Source of the DNA: Litorimonas haliclonae
GTDB taxonomy: Bacteria; Pseudomonadota; Alphaproteobacteria; Caulobacterales; Maricaulaceae
Reading direction: 5' to 3'
DNA: 64,000 nt
Assembly: GCF_965138505.1 (NCBI RefSeq)
Contig: NZ_CBCSCO010000002.1
Coordinates: forward strand, 434,001 to 498,000
Shown here: piece after piece, positions 1-8,483 of the stretch
Numbering within the stretch: the first letter of the stretch is position 1
How the letters are laid out: each line of letters begins with the position of its first letter
Notes under the pieces: generated by a model
The model's database searches: none
What the model saw: only the letters and a program-made list of their open reading frames with translations
Told to the model about the DNA's origin: nothing
Translations under genes and position numbers: made by a program

Positions 1-737
1 AATATTTCAAACGAGACGCCAATGTCGGGGCTTGGGTCGATATTATGATTCGCCTCGAAGGCCATATTGTCTCGTCTCTGGCTGTCGTTTTTAATACAGA
101 CTTTATATTCGATCATGTTGGGACGGACTTTGATAAATCAGACATCATGAAATTGCCGCAGCATACGCCGAATGAGAATTTTGCGCGGGATGCTGTGTTG
201 CAACTTATCCCCTCCGGTCCAGAATCTTATTCAAGTTTGATTTATGAGGTAATCGTTTCGGCTATTTTTGGAGCGCAGAAACAAATTACGATCACCACGC
301 CCTATTTTGTTCCAGACGAGGCGATTGTTTTGGCACTTTGCAACGCGGCCAAGCGCGGCTTGGAGGTGAGAGTTATACTCCCTCACAAAGTCGACTCCCT
401 TATGGCGCGCTTCGCCGGGCAGTCCGTCTTTTCCGAAATGCTCCGGGCCGGCGTACAGATTTATCGCTATCAGGGCGGAATGCTCCATACCAAATCAATC
501 TTGATTGATGACGATATTTGTTTTGTCGGTACAGTGAATGTCGATATGCGAAGTTTCTACCTGAACCTTGAAATTACGATGGCCGTCTATGACCGCTTTT
601 TTCACAAGGCCTTGTCCCGGGTTGTTGAGGACTACATTGAAAACTCCCATCTCATTGAGCGCGAGCTCTGGAAACAACGAAGTTTCTCTATTCGCTTGAA
701 GGAAAATTTACTCCGTCTTGCAGGCCCCCTTTTATAA
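1..737 (+). CDS. Cardiolipin synthase (phospholipase D family), C-terminal part, truncated by window edge
   Basis: The reading frame is open from the first bases (codon phase starts at base 3), so the gene begins upstream of the window. The visible part has the second PLD active-site motif as HTKSILIDD (HxK-x4-D), followed by GTVNVDMRSFYLNLE, the usual cardiolipin synthase continuation. The family joins two phosphatidylglycerols to make cardiolipin at the inner membrane. An ATG at 45 lies inside the domain and is unlikely to be the start. The gene runs in the same direction as the hot-dog/FAD/radical SAM cluster 85 bp downstream, so a link through membrane lipid metabolism is possible but unproven. 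Confidence 0.85.
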   Translation, partial: YFKRDANVGAWVDIMIRLEGHIVSSLAVVFNTDFIFDHVGTDFDKSDIMKLPQHTPNENFARDAVLQLIPSGPESYSSLIYEVIVSAIFGAQKQITITTPYFVPDEAIVLALCNAAKRGLEVRVILPHKVDSLMARFAGQSVFSEMLRAGVQIYRYQGGMLHTKSILIDDDICFVGTVNVDMRSFYLNLEITMAVYDRFFHKALSRVVEDYIENSHLIERELWKQRSFSIRLKENLLRLAGPLL

Positions 738-738
738 C

Positions 739-810
739 CACACCAAAAAGTTGCAATAAATATATTGACAACCAGAAAGCTTATGACCTAATCATCACAC
801 CATAAAGTTG
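739..810 (+). promoter_or_regulatory. Pair of 15-bp direct repeats upstream of the AfsA-like gene
   Basis: CACACCAAAAAGTTG (739-753) and CACACCATAAAGTTG (796-810) differ at one base and sit 57 bp apart in the short gap before the hot-dog gene. The second copy ends just before the Shine-Dalgarno GAGGTGAG of that gene. A third copy with one further change lies at 1365-1379 in the first codons of the FAD gene. Spaced direct repeats in a promoter suggest an operator for a local regulator, but no regulator gene is visible nearby. Confidence 0.4.
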
Positions 811-821
811 TGAGGTGAGTA

Positions 822-1355
822 GTGTCGGCTGTGACAGTCCATATAAAGGAGGCGGCGAAAGGGGGTCTTCCTTCTGTAGCTTTTCCTGTACGCCAAGCGG
901 ACGTTCACAAACAATTTGGCAATAACGTTTTTATATCGTCCATTACGCCAAAAACGGATGAGATCGGACAGGTCATATATATGGCCAAAGTCAGAATAAT
1001 TCCGGATCATCCGTATTTCTTCGAACATGTCAGAGATCACCTTCCAGGCCTGTATATTATCGAAGCTGGAAGGCAGGTAGGACTGGCTATACCGCATCTT
1101 TTCTATGATGTGGGCTATGATTACGGCTTTGTGCTGGAAGCTTGCGACATGCGTTTTTCCGGCTTTATCAACCTGTCGGATGATCTCTTTATTGAGTGCC
1201 GCATTTTCAATCCGGCCTATCGGCGAGGGAAGCTGCAATCCTTGTCCTTTGACGGAATATTCCTACAAAACGGTCAAGCCTGCGTTCACTATCAAAGCCA
1301 TATAAAGCTCATTCACCGAAAACTCCTGGCCCGCTATGAAAGACATTCAGGGTGA
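822..1355 (+). CDS. AfsA-like (A-factor biosynthesis) hot-dog fold protein
   Basis: A 177-residue protein with a GTG start at 822 preceded by the strong ribosome site GAGGTGAG. The segment around residues 52-85 reads DHPYFFEHVRDHLPGLYIIEAG, broken here after DHP for length: DHP, then EHVRDHLPGLYIIEAGRQV. This is the signature of the A-factor biosynthesis hot-dog domain. In Streptomyces, AfsA has two such domains (about 300 residues) and condenses a beta-ketoacyl chain with dihydroxyacetone phosphate in gamma-butyrolactone signal synthesis. This protein has room for only one hot-dog domain, so identical chemistry is not assured. It overlaps the next gene by 4 bp (GTGA), implying translational coupling. 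No signal peptide is seen. Confidence 0.7.
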   Translation: MSAVTVHIKEAAKGGLPSVAFPVRQADVHKQFGNNVFISSITPKTDEIGQVIYMAKVRIIPDHPYFFEHVRDHLPGLYIIEAGRQVGLAIPHLFYDVGYDYGFVLEACDMRFSGFINLSDDLFIECRIFNPAYRRGKLQSLSFDGIFLQNGQACVHYQSHIKLIHRKLLARYERHSG

Positions 1356-2710
1356 GCGAAAAACTACACCACAAAGTTGCAGTTATTGGCGGCGGTGTGT
1401 CCGGCATGGCCGCGGCTTATTATCTTGCGCGGCAAGGACATCAGGTTGATCTCTACGAATCATCGGACCGGCTTGGCGGTCGTATGGCTCTCTCTCACCT
1501 GCAGGGCCGGGAAATCTGTCTTGGCGGCAAAAATATTGGGTTTCACTATAAAGAATTCAGGCAGTTCCTCGCCCATTATGGAAAGCCGAGATACGAATAT
1601 TTTGGCTTGAACTCTGCCCGTCTTTCGAATGGAAAAGTCCTACCCTTTAATTCCAAAGAGAAGAGAGAGCAGTTTCTTACCCTGCTTCGCTCAGCAACAA
1701 TTCCCGATTTGTGGAAATTAAGGCGCGCGTGGAGAGCTGTGCAGGCGGACAGAACCAATGGGGATTTGTCAGGTCCTTATTTCAAAGCGCTAGAGAGGGA
1801 GGGGGCAGAAACTCTGACAGATTACTTCTCCGGCAAATTCTCAAATTCCATAGCCAGAGCCTTGACGGTTCGCATGAACGGCGCCGAACCGGATGAGATG
1901 GCGATAGAAAATTTCGGGACTCATCTTCAAATGTTGAAAGATGAATATGAGCAAATTGCCTCGCCACTGGAAAATGTGTTTTCGGATTTCCAGGCGGATC
2001 CGGATATTCGAACCAAATTACGGACATCAGTAAAAGCGCTGCGAAAGACAAATGGCTTCTATGCTTTAGCAGGTGATGGCTTCATGGAGCTATATTCAAA
2101 GGTGATTATCGCGTTGCCAGCCTACGGCGCCGCTATCCTCACAAAGTCTGATTTTCCAGGAATATCACGCGCTTTGAGGCAACCGAGATATTTCCCTGTC
2201 ACGGTCATTGTCGCGAAGTATGAGAGACCTGTCTTCGAAACAGAGCTACGGGCGCTGACTTTCCCGCCGAATTCCGCTCTCAGCAATATCGGGGCTTACG
2301 GCATAAATGATCTCAACTGGGTGCGTTACACCTTTAGCGGCGCAGCAGCCCAAGCCCTGAACTCGCACGAAATGCTCGATGATCAACTCTTATCCATCGC
2401 CGAGAAGCAATCGGCACCATACTTCAATTTGAAACGAAATTCTTGTCTAGTCTTCAAACGAAAATCATGGGCGCAAGGGCTCTGTGGCTACACCCTGAAT
2501 GAATCCAAATTCAGATCAGATCTGCGGGACGCCCAATCTGAATATCCAGGCCTTCATTTTACCGGGGATTATATCAAAGGCGCCTCGATTGAAAATTGCT
2601 TCCGCGCGGCAAAAGAGACTGTCGAGAGCTGTCTCTCCTCTGCGCCAAGATCCCCGAAATCACTAGAATTTCATCTCGACTTAAAAAGAGGCTCCTTATG
2701 TCCAAAATAG
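1352..2710 (+). CDS. FAD-dependent amine oxidase/protoporphyrinogen-oxidase-like protein
   Basis: A 452-residue flavoprotein. The GTG start at 1352 overlaps the upstream stop as GTGA. Near the N terminus VAVIGGGVSGMAAAYYLA is a Rossmann dinucleotide-binding motif, followed by an acidic residue (YESSDRLGGR) that holds the FAD ribose. The C terminus has FTGDYIKGASIENCFRAA, the usual second FAD contact of the amine oxidase/PPO superfamily. The substrate cannot be read from sequence. It lies between an AfsA-like protein and a radical SAM enzyme, and its last codons overlap the latter's start by 13 bp, so it likely acts on the same product. No membrane segment or signal peptide is evident. Confidence 0.75.
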   Translation: MSEKLHHKVAVIGGGVSGMAAAYYLARQGHQVDLYESSDRLGGRMALSHLQGREICLGGKNIGFHYKEFRQFLAHYGKPRYEYFGLNSARLSNGKVLPFNSKEKREQFLTLLRSATIPDLWKLRRAWRAVQADRTNGDLSGPYFKALEREGAETLTDYFSGKFSNSIARALTVRMNGAEPDEMAIENFGTHLQMLKDEYEQIASPLENVFSDFQADPDIRTKLRTSVKALRKTNGFYALAGDGFMELYSKVIIALPAYGAAILTKSDFPGISRALRQPRYFPVTVIVAKYERPVFETELRALTFPPNSALSNIGAYGINDLNWVRYTFSGAAAQALNSHEMLDDQLLSIAEKQSAPYFNLKRNSCLVFKRKSWAQGLCGYTLNESKFRSDLRDAQSEYPGLHFTGDYIKGASIENCFRAAKETVESCLSSAPRSPKSLEFHLDLKRGSLCPK

Positions 2711-4188
2711 ATTTCACACCTTATTATTACGGACCAAACCCGCCTCAGCCGACGCCCTTTGACCGTCTTTATGCGATCACCCATTTCATCATGCCGAATT
2801 TCGGAACGATGGATTGGGATTGGCAGACACGCGACCAAGTCAATGAAAATTTGCTCAAATTAAAAGAGGAGGGCGGTCATTTAAATGACGACATCATGAT
2901 GTATATTCATGTGCCTTACTGCAAATCCTTCTGCCATTACTGCAATTTCAACAAGAACCATTATCCGCGTCAGTCAAAGGACAGGCTCGACCTCTATGTT
3001 GACTATCTGATCAAGGAAATCGACTGGTATATGGCGCAGCCCTATGTCCAGGCCCGAAACTTCACGGCGATTTACATTGGCGGCGGGACGCCCTCGACGC
3101 TCTCTCATAAGGGGATGGAACGACTTTTCACCCATTTGAAAAAGGTCGTCCCGAATTACGACGTGATCGAAAAAACCTTCACGGGCGAGCCGCGATCTTT
3201 CAAAGATATTGAAAAGCTGAAACTCGTCAAAGATTTCGGCTTTGACCGCGTAACCTTTGGGATCGAGACTTTTGATCCCGTGCTTCGCAAGCAAATCGGC
3301 CGGGTAGATAGCCGTGAAGATATTGATGAGCTTTTTACCAATCTGGAGAAGATTAATTACAAGGGCGACCGGTGCGTTGACCTGATGTATGATCTTCCGG
3401 GGCAGACTTTTGACGGATTTGTCGAGGACCTCGACACGCTGGTCAACCAGTACAAACCCGAAGAAGCCGATTTGTTCGGAACAGTCTATCTCCCTTATCG
3501 GCCCATGCACAAGCTCATCATAAAAGAGCGGTTGGAACAGCCGGGGACAATGTGGCAGCTCTTGGCGATGCGTGAATTCGGCTATGATTTCATGACCAAA
3601 CACGGTTATCACAATACCATCGCGGAGACTTTCTCCAAAAGAAACCACCCCTCGCAATATCAAACCGCGCATTGCGGGCGGCAGGATATCATCGGGGTGG
3701 GCTGCGCGGCACGCGGCAATGTAAAGGACATGGTCTCTATCAACCCCGACAAGATAGAGGACTATATCGCCAATATTGATGCATACGGCGTTTCCTCGAC
3801 AACGATGCAGCCCATTGGACTGGACGGCGTACTCGATCGCCTCATGGTCATGTTCCCGAGATTTAAGGAAATAGATAAATCCCTCCTCGAGCCATTTAAA
3901 GATTGCCGTCGTTACGCCCCAGCAATGAATGTTCTGAACGCGCATATAAAAGCAGGGTGCGTCGAAGAAGAGGCGGACCGCTATACGGTCAACAAGATGG
4001 GCGTCGTCTGGCACGGAAACCTTCAGACAGATTATATGGCGCACACTCTAAATACGCAGGGGAAAATGCTTCTGAAATGTATCAGTGATAAAAAGAAACA
4101 CTTCGCCCGCGATACAAGGTTCGGGACAAATTTCGTTACCAAATTTATTCTCGGCAATCCGGAACTGTTTCCTCTCTTGATGAAATAG
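2698..4188 (+). CDS. HemN/HemW-like radical SAM enzyme
   Basis: A 496-residue protein whose ATG at 2698 has AAGAGG six bases upstream and overlaps the FAD gene end. The radical SAM [4Fe-4S] motif CX3CX2C is seen as YCKSFCHYCNFNK at about residue 78, followed by a GGGTPST SAM-binding loop and IGVGCAARGN near residue 345, both typical of the HemN/HemW/HutW group. The extra cysteine of true HemN (CGC after the third cysteine) is replaced by Asn-Phe-Asn, so oxygen-independent coproporphyrinogen oxidase activity is doubtful. HemW-like heme chaperones are shorter (about 380 residues). The extra C-terminal part contains a VVWHGN segment. It probably tailors the product of the upstream hot-dog/FAD genes. 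Confidence 0.75.
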   Translation: MSKIDFTPYYYGPNPPQPTPFDRLYAITHFIMPNFGTMDWDWQTRDQVNENLLKLKEEGGHLNDDIMMYIHVPYCKSFCHYCNFNKNHYPRQSKDRLDLYVDYLIKEIDWYMAQPYVQARNFTAIYIGGGTPSTLSHKGMERLFTHLKKVVPNYDVIEKTFTGEPRSFKDIEKLKLVKDFGFDRVTFGIETFDPVLRKQIGRVDSREDIDELFTNLEKINYKGDRCVDLMYDLPGQTFDGFVEDLDTLVNQYKPEEADLFGTVYLPYRPMHKLIIKERLEQPGTMWQLLAMREFGYDFMTKHGYHNTIAETFSKRNHPSQYQTAHCGRQDIIGVGCAARGNVKDMVSINPDKIEDYIANIDAYGVSSTTMQPIGLDGVLDRLMVMFPRFKEIDKSLLEPFKDCRRYAPAMNVLNAHIKAGCVEEEADRYTVNKMGVVWHGNLQTDYMAHTLNTQGKMLLKCISDKKKHFARDTRFGTNFVTKFILGNPELFPLLMK

Positions 4189-4212
4189 GCGGGATCAGAA
4201 AGAAGGGAGAGT

Positions 4213-5064
4213 ATGAAAATGCAAACCCTTTCTATCCTGACTAACGATGGAGCGAGAAGCGAGGCAGCGTTATACGAGCCTGACCAGAACGCCTCAGACA
4301 TTCTGTTTCTTTGTCTTCCGGCGATGGGAGTGAAAGCCGCCTATTACCGGCCTCTTGCAGACGCGCTGACGGGGGAGGGTCATTCAGTCATGCTCTGTGA
4401 GTTGAGGGGGCAGGGAACAAGTCAAAGCAGGGCCCCAGCCGCGAAATTTGGATATCGCGAAATGGTCAAACAGGATATTCCCGCCTATATCAAAGCGGCG
4501 AAAGAAAACTGTCCTGAGAAGGACATTGTTTTATTGGGGCATAGTCTCGGCGGTCATCTAAGTCTGCTTTATACCGCCGCTCATCCGGAAAAGGTCAAAG
4601 GCATCGCATTAATTGCCAGCGGTTCCGTTTATTTTCGCGCCTATCCTTTCCCGCAAAATCTGAAAATCTGGTTTGCCACCCAGAGCGCTATGTTGATTTC
4701 CGGCTTATTCGGGTATTTCCCGGGCCACAAAATCGGGTTTGGGGGGCGACAGCCCAAAACCGTCATGAGCGCCTGGGCGCGGCAGGGACGTACGGGTAGG
4801 TTTGCGCTCAAAGGATCCAATTTTGATTATGAGTCCGCTATGACGAAAATTACCTGTCCTGTATTCGCTTTGTCGATTGCAGGGGATGATTTTGCGCCTC
4901 ACAGCGCAACGGATCATTTGGTTGGAAAATTGAAATCTGCCCGTTTGACGCGGATAGAATACCAACCTTCAGACGCGATCAAACCAAAAATAAATCATTT
5001 CCGCTGGGTCAAACATAGCGAAGAAATCATTGGCTCTCTTAGTGATTGGGTTGAACGCTTATAG
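4213..5064 (+). CDS. Alpha/beta hydrolase
   Basis: A 283-residue serine hydrolase with AAGGGAG in front of the ATG at 4213. The nucleophile elbow is GHSLGGHLS at about residue 112, in a cytoplasmic protein without signal peptide. An Asp in SIAGDDFAPH and a His in INHFRWV near the C terminus are candidates for the rest of the triad. It starts 24 bp after the radical SAM gene and is the last member of the apparent operon. The fold covers esterases, lactonases and acyltransferases. In a pathway with an AfsA-like enzyme, a lactone- or acyl-ester-processing role would fit, but this is inference. Confidence 0.75.
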   Translation: MKMQTLSILTNDGARSEAALYEPDQNASDILFLCLPAMGVKAAYYRPLADALTGEGHSVMLCELRGQGTSQSRAPAAKFGYREMVKQDIPAYIKAAKENCPEKDIVLLGHSLGGHLSLLYTAAHPEKVKGIALIASGSVYFRAYPFPQNLKIWFATQSAMLISGLFGYFPGHKIGFGGRQPKTVMSAWARQGRTGRFALKGSNFDYESAMTKITCPVFALSIAGDDFAPHSATDHLVGKLKSARLTRIEYQPSDAIKPKINHFRWVKHSEEIIGSLSDWVERL

Positions 5065-5214
5065 TTTCCAAACGCGTTTGTGAAAATTCCAAGCCGTCTC
5101 AATGATGTTTTGGATATCTGAATATTGCGGTTCAAACCCTAAGACCTCTTTCGCATGGCTTGCATCTGCGGGTGTTTTACCCGAATTTTCATTTGCGAAT
5201 AGTTGGCGCGCATT
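5059..5214 (-). pseudogene. galE: Remnant of the 3' end of a UDP-glucose 4-epimerase (galE) gene
   Basis: On the minus strand, an open stretch of about 51 codons ends in TAA at 5059-5061. It encodes KTPADASHAKEVLGFEPQYS followed by DIQNIIETAWNFHKR, which is the characteristic C terminus of GalE (ADASKAREVLGWKPQYS-type, then IIETAWNWH). An in-frame TAG at 5215-5217 and the divergent glpD start directly upstream leave no room for the remaining roughly 290 residues. It is therefore a decayed gene end. It overlaps the last codons of the hydrolase in convergent orientation, so a rearrangement joined these segments here. Confidence 0.7.
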
Positions 5215-5247
5215 CTACGTCTTGAGTGTAGTCATAAGGGATTATGT

Positions 5248-6762
5248 ATGCCTTCAGCCACCGCGTTAAACGCCAGAATACCTGTCTATGATTTGCTTGT
5301 CATTGGCGGAGGTATTAACGGCACGGCCGTCGCACGTGACGCAGCCGGGCGGGGGCTTTCAGTTGTGCTCTGCGAAAAAGATGATCTGGCAAGCCATACG
5401 TCCTCGGCAAGTACAAAGCTCATTCATGGCGGGCTTCGATATCTTGAACATTATGATTTTAAATTAGTTCGTGAATCTCTCAAAGAGCGAGAAATTCTCC
5501 TGCGCGCGGCGCCGCATATTATCTGGCCCTTGCGGTTTATATTGCCTTATGATGAAGGCTTACGCCCAAAATGGCTCTTGCGCATGGGATTATTTCTTTA
5601 TGACAACCTTGGCGGACGAGAGCTTCTCCCTGGAACGAAAACCCGCAAACGACGAAAGGGCTCGCGTTTTGACGTCCTTAAAGACAGGTTGGAAACAGGC
5701 TTTGAATATTCGGATTGCTGGGTCGAGGATTCGCGTCTGGTAGCCCTCAACGCCGTGGACGCGGCCCAGCAAGGCGCCGATATTTTTACCCGGACCGAAG
5801 TGCGCTCTATTAAAGGCGAAGGCGGACTATATCGGGCCGAACTCCAAAACCGAGACACGTCTAAAACAATTAAAGTCAGAGGCATCGTGAACGCCGCCGG
5901 CCCTTGGGTGGATAGTCTCCTCTCAACCATTGAGCAAAGCGATGTAAAAGACGAAACAACCCTTCGCCTGGTCAAGGGCAGCCATATTGTCGTGCCCAAA
6001 CTTTATGACGGCGACCACGCTTTTATTTTTCAAAATTCCGATGAGAGAGTCATTTTTGCGATTCCCTATGAGCAGAACTTTACCCTGATCGGCACAACGG
6101 ATGTGCCGCATGAAAGGCCGGAGAATCTGCCGCAAGCCTCGGCCGAGGAAATTCAATATCTCTGTGACTGCGTGAATGAGTATTTTGAAACTCAAACGAC
6201 TCCCGCTGATGTCGTCTGGACTTATTCAGGTGTTCGCCCGCTTTATGATGACAAGGCCGCCGATGCGTCGGATGTAACGCGTGATTATGTTCTGGATTTG
6301 AAAAAATATGAAACGGACGCACCTTTTGTTTCTGTTTATGGCGGGAAGATTACGACGTCTCGAAAACTCGCCGACCATGTCATGGAAAAAATCAAACATT
6401 ATTATCCGGACATGGGCAAGCCCTGGACCAAAAACGCGTATTTTCCAGGCGGGAATATCCCGGAAGCGGATTTTGAGGAATTTTATAAGTCGCAGTTGGA
6501 GCATTACCCAGATTTAGACCCTAAACTGGTGCGACTAATTTGTCGTCGATACGGTACGCGCATTACAAGGGTTTTGAGAAACGGTGTGGGGCAGTATTTT
6601 GGCGGAAATTTGACCGAAGCGGATGCGCGTTATCTTGTGGAATTCGAGTGGGCAGAAGAACCGGAAGATATTCTCTGGCGGCGGACAAAATGCGGACTTC
6701 ATATGAGCGAGGCCGAGCAATCGGCATTTAAGGAATGGTTCAAATTCGCAAATTTAGTTTAA
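5248..6762 (+). CDS. glpD: Aerobic glycerol-3-phosphate dehydrogenase
   Basis: A 504-residue FAD enzyme that oxidises sn-glycerol 3-phosphate to dihydroxyacetone phosphate and passes electrons to quinone at the inner membrane. The ATG at 5248 is preferred to an upstream in-frame start because AAGGG lies seven bases ahead and the FAD motif LLVIGGGINGTAVARDAAG follows at the usual distance. SSASTKLIHGGLRYLE is the DAO/GlpD family signature, and the C-terminal third carries the GlpD cap domain. No glpR, glpF or glpK is seen nearby. Its product DHAP is the substrate of true AfsA enzymes, which makes its position next to the AfsA-like cluster noteworthy. Confidence 0.93.
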   Translation: MPSATALNARIPVYDLLVIGGGINGTAVARDAAGRGLSVVLCEKDDLASHTSSASTKLIHGGLRYLEHYDFKLVRESLKEREILLRAAPHIIWPLRFILPYDEGLRPKWLLRMGLFLYDNLGGRELLPGTKTRKRRKGSRFDVLKDRLETGFEYSDCWVEDSRLVALNAVDAAQQGADIFTRTEVRSIKGEGGLYRAELQNRDTSKTIKVRGIVNAAGPWVDSLLSTIEQSDVKDETTLRLVKGSHIVVPKLYDGDHAFIFQNSDERVIFAIPYEQNFTLIGTTDVPHERPENLPQASAEEIQYLCDCVNEYFETQTTPADVVWTYSGVRPLYDDKAADASDVTRDYVLDLKKYETDAPFVSVYGGKITTSRKLADHVMEKIKHYYPDMGKPWTKNAYFPGGNIPEADFEEFYKSQLEHYPDLDPKLVRLICRRYGTRITRVLRNGVGQYFGGNLTEADARYLVEFEWAEEPEDILWRRTKCGLHMSEAEQSAFKEWFKFANLV

Positions 6763-6765
6763 AGT

Positions 6766-7260
6766 TTAAGACTGCAAAGTCAGACCGCTTTTAATTGTGT
6801 TTATCGTTTCCTCGATAGAATGGTCTGCATCAACCTCTAGGCAATCCTCTGGCGGCTCCAGCGTAGAGAGTTGGCTGTCGAGCATGGCTCTTTTCATGAA
6901 GTGGTTTTCACGCTCTTCTATACGGCGGATGAGTTCCTCGCGCGGAACTTTCAAATAAACCCATGATACGGCGCGGTCGCATCCGTCTTGCAATCGGTTT
7001 CGGACAAATGCGTTCAAGGCGGAGCAGGATAAGATGATGGGGTCACTTTTATTTTCAACCACCGCAAGAGCCATCGCGTCAATCCACGCCTCTCGATCTT
7101 TATTCGTCAACGGCGTTCCGCCCGCCATTTTTTCGACATTTGCTTCAGGATGAAACTCGTCGCCCTCTAAATATTTCCAACCCTCAGCTTCCGATAGCCT
7201 GGACGCTATCGTGGATTTACCGGACGCGGCGACTCCCATAATGACAATTAAGCGCTTCAC
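6766..7260 (-). CDS. gntK: Gluconokinase
   Basis: A 164-residue kinase phosphorylating D-gluconate to 6-phosphogluconate, feeding the pentose phosphate or Entner-Doudoroff route. It has a P-loop (VMGVAASGKST in the family; here IMGVAASGKSTIA), then LEGDEFHP and CSALNAFVRNRL, all diagnostic of GntK. A GTG at 7260 overlaps the stop of the upstream aminotransferase gene (GTGA) and fits the family's N terminus. A TTG nine codons earlier is possible but less likely. It is translationally coupled to the class V PLP enzyme. The 3' end is convergent with glpD, separated by only three bases. Confidence 0.9.
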   Translation of the reverse strand: MKRLIVIMGVAASGKSTIASRLSEAEGWKYLEGDEFHPEANVEKMAGGTPLTNKDREAWIDAMALAVVENKSDPIILSCSALNAFVRNRLQDGCDRAVSWVYLKVPREELIRRIEERENHFMKRAMLDSQLSTLEPPEDCLEVDADHSIEETINTIKSGLTLQS

Positions 7261-8423
7261 CTGATAATCTGAGCAAGTTCGTTGCAAAACTTATCAATCT
7301 CGTCCTGAGTATTGTAATAGTGAATAGACGCTCTAACCGCGTCTGGCCGCTCTGTGACCTGATGCGGCGAGATGTAACTGACCGCAATTCGCTTCTCCCA
7401 AAGCGCGTCTATGATGTCTTTGGCAGATTTTCTTTCAGATCTAAATGTTACGATCCCGCTCAACGCTTCGCCTTTATCCAGAACGCTGACAGGAAGATCT
7501 GTTAAGGTCTCCCGTAGCGATTTTGCAAGGCTTTGGACTCGGTCTTCAATACGAGGAAGTCCCAAATCAATTGCATATTTTGCTGCTTCCGACAGGCCGA
7601 TCTGTCCGGCCACGTGCCGCTCATAGGTTTCGAACCGTTTGGCCCCGTCGGCCCACTCAAACTCAGTGTCAGTGGTTTGAGCGGCGGATATATTATCAAT
7701 TAGCGGGGGAGATAATTTTTCAAGCGCGCTTTGCCGGACATATAAAAATCCGGTTCCCCGCGGGCCGCGCAGCCATTTGCGCCCGGTTCCGGCGAGCAGA
7801 TCACACCCAATCGCCTGAACGTCAATCTCGGCCTGCCCGACAGACTGACAGGCATCGACAATATATAAGAGGTTATGGTCATTCGCAATTTTGCCAAGGG
7901 CTGCGGCGGGCTGAATGCTCCCGTCAAATGTCGGCATATGGGTCAGCGCAATAGCTTTCGTTCGGTTTGTTATCAGGGGCGCAACACGCTCCAGGTCAAT
8001 GACGCCGCTTTCAATGGACGGAATTCGATCCAGAACAATGCCTCTGGTTTTGACCAGATGTAGAAAGGCGAGATAATTGGAGGTATAAGTGCTGTCATGG
8101 ATGAGAAGCCTATCCCCTTCTCGCCAATCCATCGCGCGGAATCCCATTTCCCAGGCGCGGGTATGGTTGGCGGCAAACGCAATTTCGGAAGGCTTTGCGT
8201 TTAGGAGTTTTGCCAGCGCGGGATAAAAGCCCGAAATTTTCTCTGCCGCCAGGCTTTCCGCCGCGTAGCCGCCATAGTCCCGCTCCAGCTCCAGATGGGT
8301 CTGCATCCCATCAAATACCGGGTTGGGCATAAGCGCAGCCCCGGCATTGTTAAAATGAATTTGGGCGGCGCAGGCGGGCGTGTCGGCACGAATATCCGCA
8401 ATCTCTTTATCTGAAAAACTCAT
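7257..8423 (-). CDS. Class V aminotransferase-fold PLP enzyme (cysteine desulfurase-like)
   Basis: A 388-residue PLP enzyme. The start is taken at the ATG at 8423 (MSFSDKEIADIR); a TTG 11 codons upstream is less convincing. FNNAGAALMP near the N terminus, the Asp of YIVDACQSVGQ that contacts the pyridine nitrogen, and the Schiff-base lysine in AGTGRKWLRGPRGTGF match the class V family. The catalytic cysteine loop of genuine IscS/SufS is not apparent, so sulfur transfer is uncertain. Selenocysteine lyase, kynureninase or isopenicillin epimerase-like activities are alternatives. It forms a two-gene unit with gntK and is divergent from sdaA across a 60-bp gap. Confidence 0.8.
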   Translation of the reverse strand: MSFSDKEIADIRADTPACAAQIHFNNAGAALMPNPVFDGMQTHLELERDYGGYAAESLAAEKISGFYPALAKLLNAKPSEIAFAANHTRAWEMGFRAMDWREGDRLLIHDSTYTSNYLAFLHLVKTRGIVLDRIPSIESGVIDLERVAPLITNRTKAIALTHMPTFDGSIQPAAALGKIANDHNLLYIVDACQSVGQAEIDVQAIGCDLLAGTGRKWLRGPRGTGFLYVRQSALEKLSPPLIDNISAAQTTDTEFEWADGAKRFETYERHVAGQIGLSEAAKYAIDLGLPRIEDRVQSLAKSLRETLTDLPVSVLDKGEALSGIVTFRSERKSAKDIIDALWEKRIAVSYISPHQVTERPDAVRASIHYYNTQDEIDKFCNELAQIIR

Positions 8424-8483
8424 AACTGAGCTTAGGACAGAAATCGGCTTTGCCAAAGTCCGAAAAGACGATACCGTCCAGCC

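Noticed and set aside
2974..4044. A 356-codon minus-strand ORF opposite the radical SAM gene
   Set aside because: It is the antisense of a gene with strong family motifs; its translation has no recognisable domain or ribosome site.
822..5064. A confirmed gamma-butyrolactone biosynthetic cluster
   Set aside because: The hot-dog protein has only one domain and no butenolide phosphate reductase or receptor gene is present, so only a hypothesis is reported.
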